Shown here: one piece after another, positions 30,843-31,959 of the stretch
How the letters are laid out: every line of letters starts with the position of its first letter
How positions within the stretch are numbered: the stretch's first letter is position 1
DNA from: Oscillospiraceae bacterium
GTDB lineage: Bacteria; Bacillota; Clostridia; Oscillospirales; UBA929
Length of the DNA stretch: 31,959 nucleotides
Reading direction: 5' to 3'
Assembly (NCBI GenBank): GCA_009784085.1
Contig: WRCJ01000005.1
Location: 1 to 31,959, forward strand
Program-made: the position numbers and the translations under genes
Notes under the pieces: generated by a model
What the model saw: only the letters and a program-made list of their open reading frames with translations
Told to the model about the DNA's origin: nothing
Databases searched by the model: none

Positions 30843-31959
30843 ATGGATTTTGTCAAACCGATCATGAAGACGTTTGTGTATCCGATGATGCGCCTTCGTC
30901 GCGGCAACCGCACGCTGCAATATTTGAAGGAACTGAAGGACAGTGAGAAGGCGCCCCCTTCCCAGTTGGCCGGCTTACAGCGGGACCTACTGGAGAAATT
31001 GCTGGATACCTGCGTGAACAGGACGTCGGCGTACCGGTTGCCGGAGGGCACCGACGACGGCAGCCTGCCGAAGCGTTGGAAAAGCATCGCGCCGCTCAGC
31101 CGCGAGGTGTTTCGCGCCCACCCCGAAAAATATCTGGCGCGGGGCGTGAAGCGGGAGCATCTCATCCCCGCCTCCTCGGGCGGCTCCACCGATGCGCCGC
31201 TCAAATTCGTCTTGGACAAATACACCGTGGAGCATTACGAGGCGGCCCGCTGGCGGGGGCTTTCCTGGTGGGGCATCACGCCGACCGACCGCAGCGTCAT
31301 GCTTTGGAGCAGCCCGGTCGAGTTGGACGCTGCGGCGGGGAAATATCACCGCCGCCGCGAGAAATGGTTGAAAAACCGCGTCGTCATCCCGGCGCGCGCG
31401 CTCAACGAGGCTTCCCTGCCCCTTCACATCAAGTTCCTCAACCGCTACCGCCCGGTGTATTTCTATGGGTTCCCATCGGCGTTGTATCTCTTCGCCACGT
31501 TGATGGAAGCGGCCGGCGCCCAGCTTTCCTTCCAGCCCAAGGTTGTCGTCTCCACCGCCGAGATGCTCTTCGATTTCCAGCGCGAGACCATCAGCAGGGT
31601 CCTGGGTTGCCCGGTCGCCAACGAGTACTGCACCAAAGAGGCCGGCCTCCTGGCTTTTGAATGCCCCCGGGGCGGGTTGCACATCTCCTGTGAGAACGTC
31701 CTGCTGGAGGCATTGGATCCGCTTGCCTTTAAGCCGATGCCCTTAGGGGAGCAGGGCGTGTTGGCCGCCACCGATCTCAACAACCTCTCCATGCCCCGCC
31801 CGCGCTTTTTGGTGGGCGATATCATCTCGCTCTCGTCCGCCGCCTGCCCCTGCGGGCGCGCGCTTCCCCTGCTGGGGAGCATAGAAGGGCGTTTGGGCGA
31901 TATGCTCGTGGCGCGGGACGGCAGTTTTGTACACGGTGGCGAGATGGTGCGCCTCTCCC
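30843..31959 (+). CDS. CapK/PaaK-like adenylate-forming enzyme (partial, runs off the right edge)
   Basis: An open frame of 372 codons without a stop begins at the ATG 30843 (MDFVKPIMKTFVYPMMRLRRG) and continues past the window. It reads as the CapK branch of the phenylacetate-CoA ligase superfamily, often found in capsule or S-layer polysaccharide loci. Visible are PLSREVF, the substitute AMP loop PASSGGSTDAPLKFVLD near 110, FYGFPSALYLFATLM, VVVSTAEMLFDFQRETI, NEYCTKEAGLLAFECPRGGLHI and GDIISLSSAACPCGRALPLLGSIEGRLGDML. GGGAG lies 12 nt upstream, rather far. Divergent from the GT4-CsaB gene, it most likely serves the same surface glycan. Substrate unknown. Confidence 0.88.
   Translation, partial: MDFVKPIMKTFVYPMMRLRRGNRTLQYLKELKDSEKAPPSQLAGLQRDLLEKLLDTCVNRTSAYRLPEGTDDGSLPKRWKSIAPLSREVFRAHPEKYLARGVKREHLIPASSGGSTDAPLKFVLDKYTVEHYEAARWRGLSWWGITPTDRSVMLWSSPVELDAAAGKYHRRREKWLKNRVVIPARALNEASLPLHIKFLNRYRPVYFYGFPSALYLFATLMEAAGAQLSFQPKVVVSTAEMLFDFQRETISRVLGCPVANEYCTKEAGLLAFECPRGGLHISCENVLLEALDPLAFKPMPLGEQGVLAATDLNNLSMPRPRFLVGDIISLSSAACPCGRALPLLGSIEGRLGDMLVARDGSFVHGGEMVRLS

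Overview
The window looks like chromosome from a GC-rich, anaerobic member of the Bacillota (class Clostridia or close to it), probably an uncultivated gut or sludge organism. This rests on strong Shine-Dalgarno sites with frequent TTG/GTG starts, sigma-A promoters with 17-bp spacers, a short-form HisG paired with HisZ, Gram-positive style lipoprotein foldases, a LexA repressor, a CsaB-type pyruvyltransferase, and an oxygen-sensitive indolepyruvate:ferredoxin oxidoreductase. The placement is inference from gene content; no rRNA or other marker gene is present.

Layout. 1-62 (minus): first codons of a probable TrmH/RlmB-type RNA methyltransferase. 170-7115 (plus): histidine operon hisZ-G-D-C-B-A-F-I behind a sigma-A promoter whose -10 lies inside a perfect 10-bp inverted repeat; hisH and hisE are missing. 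7134-8267 (minus): trigger-factor-like FKBP lipoprotein. 8388-12328 (plus): secreted multidomain GH85 endo-beta-N-acetylglucosaminidase with its own promoter, microsatellite tracts and a terminator. 12440-13104: Phd/Doc toxin-antitoxin pair of lower GC. 13157-13741: lexA. 13769-16934: three consecutive M42 metallo-aminopeptidases. 16924-23565: iorA-iorB-paaK-ACT protein-YnbB-like PLP enzyme-ruvC-YfcE-like phosphoesterase, tightly packed. 23742-24767 (minus): SurA/PrsA-like lipoprotein. 24918-27099 (minus): purE-purM-purN, 21 nt behind two cell-surface glycan genes (a glycosyltransferase and a GT4-CsaB fusion, 27121-30635). 30843-end (plus): partial CapK/PaaK-like adenylate-forming enzyme, divergent from the glycan genes through overlapping promoters.

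How it fits together. The M42 peptidases release amino acids from peptides. IorAB oxidatively decarboxylates the derived arylpyruvates to aryl-acetyl-CoA and reduced ferredoxin, and PaaK interconverts arylacetates and their CoA esters, so 13.8-21.3 kb reads as an amino-acid fermentation block. The GH85 enzyme would release N-glycans from glycoproteins outside the cell, and the two lipoprotein foldases would help secreted proteins fold. The GT4-CsaB fusion, second glycosyltransferase and CapK-like gene would build a pyruvylated cell-wall polysaccharide.

The most unusual property is not one gene. Short tandem repeats (units of 5-18 nt) occur at about 18 places in 32 kb. Inside genes the units are nearly always multiples of three and sit at protein ends, signal peptides or linkers (HisA, HisI, both lipoproteins, two M42 peptidases, IorA twice, IorB twice, PurN, the GT4-CsaB linker). 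Between genes the unit lengths are 5, 7-8, 10 and 10-12 nt. A separate composite hairpin repeat (modules A-B-C) is found both in the his leader and at 23.6 kb.
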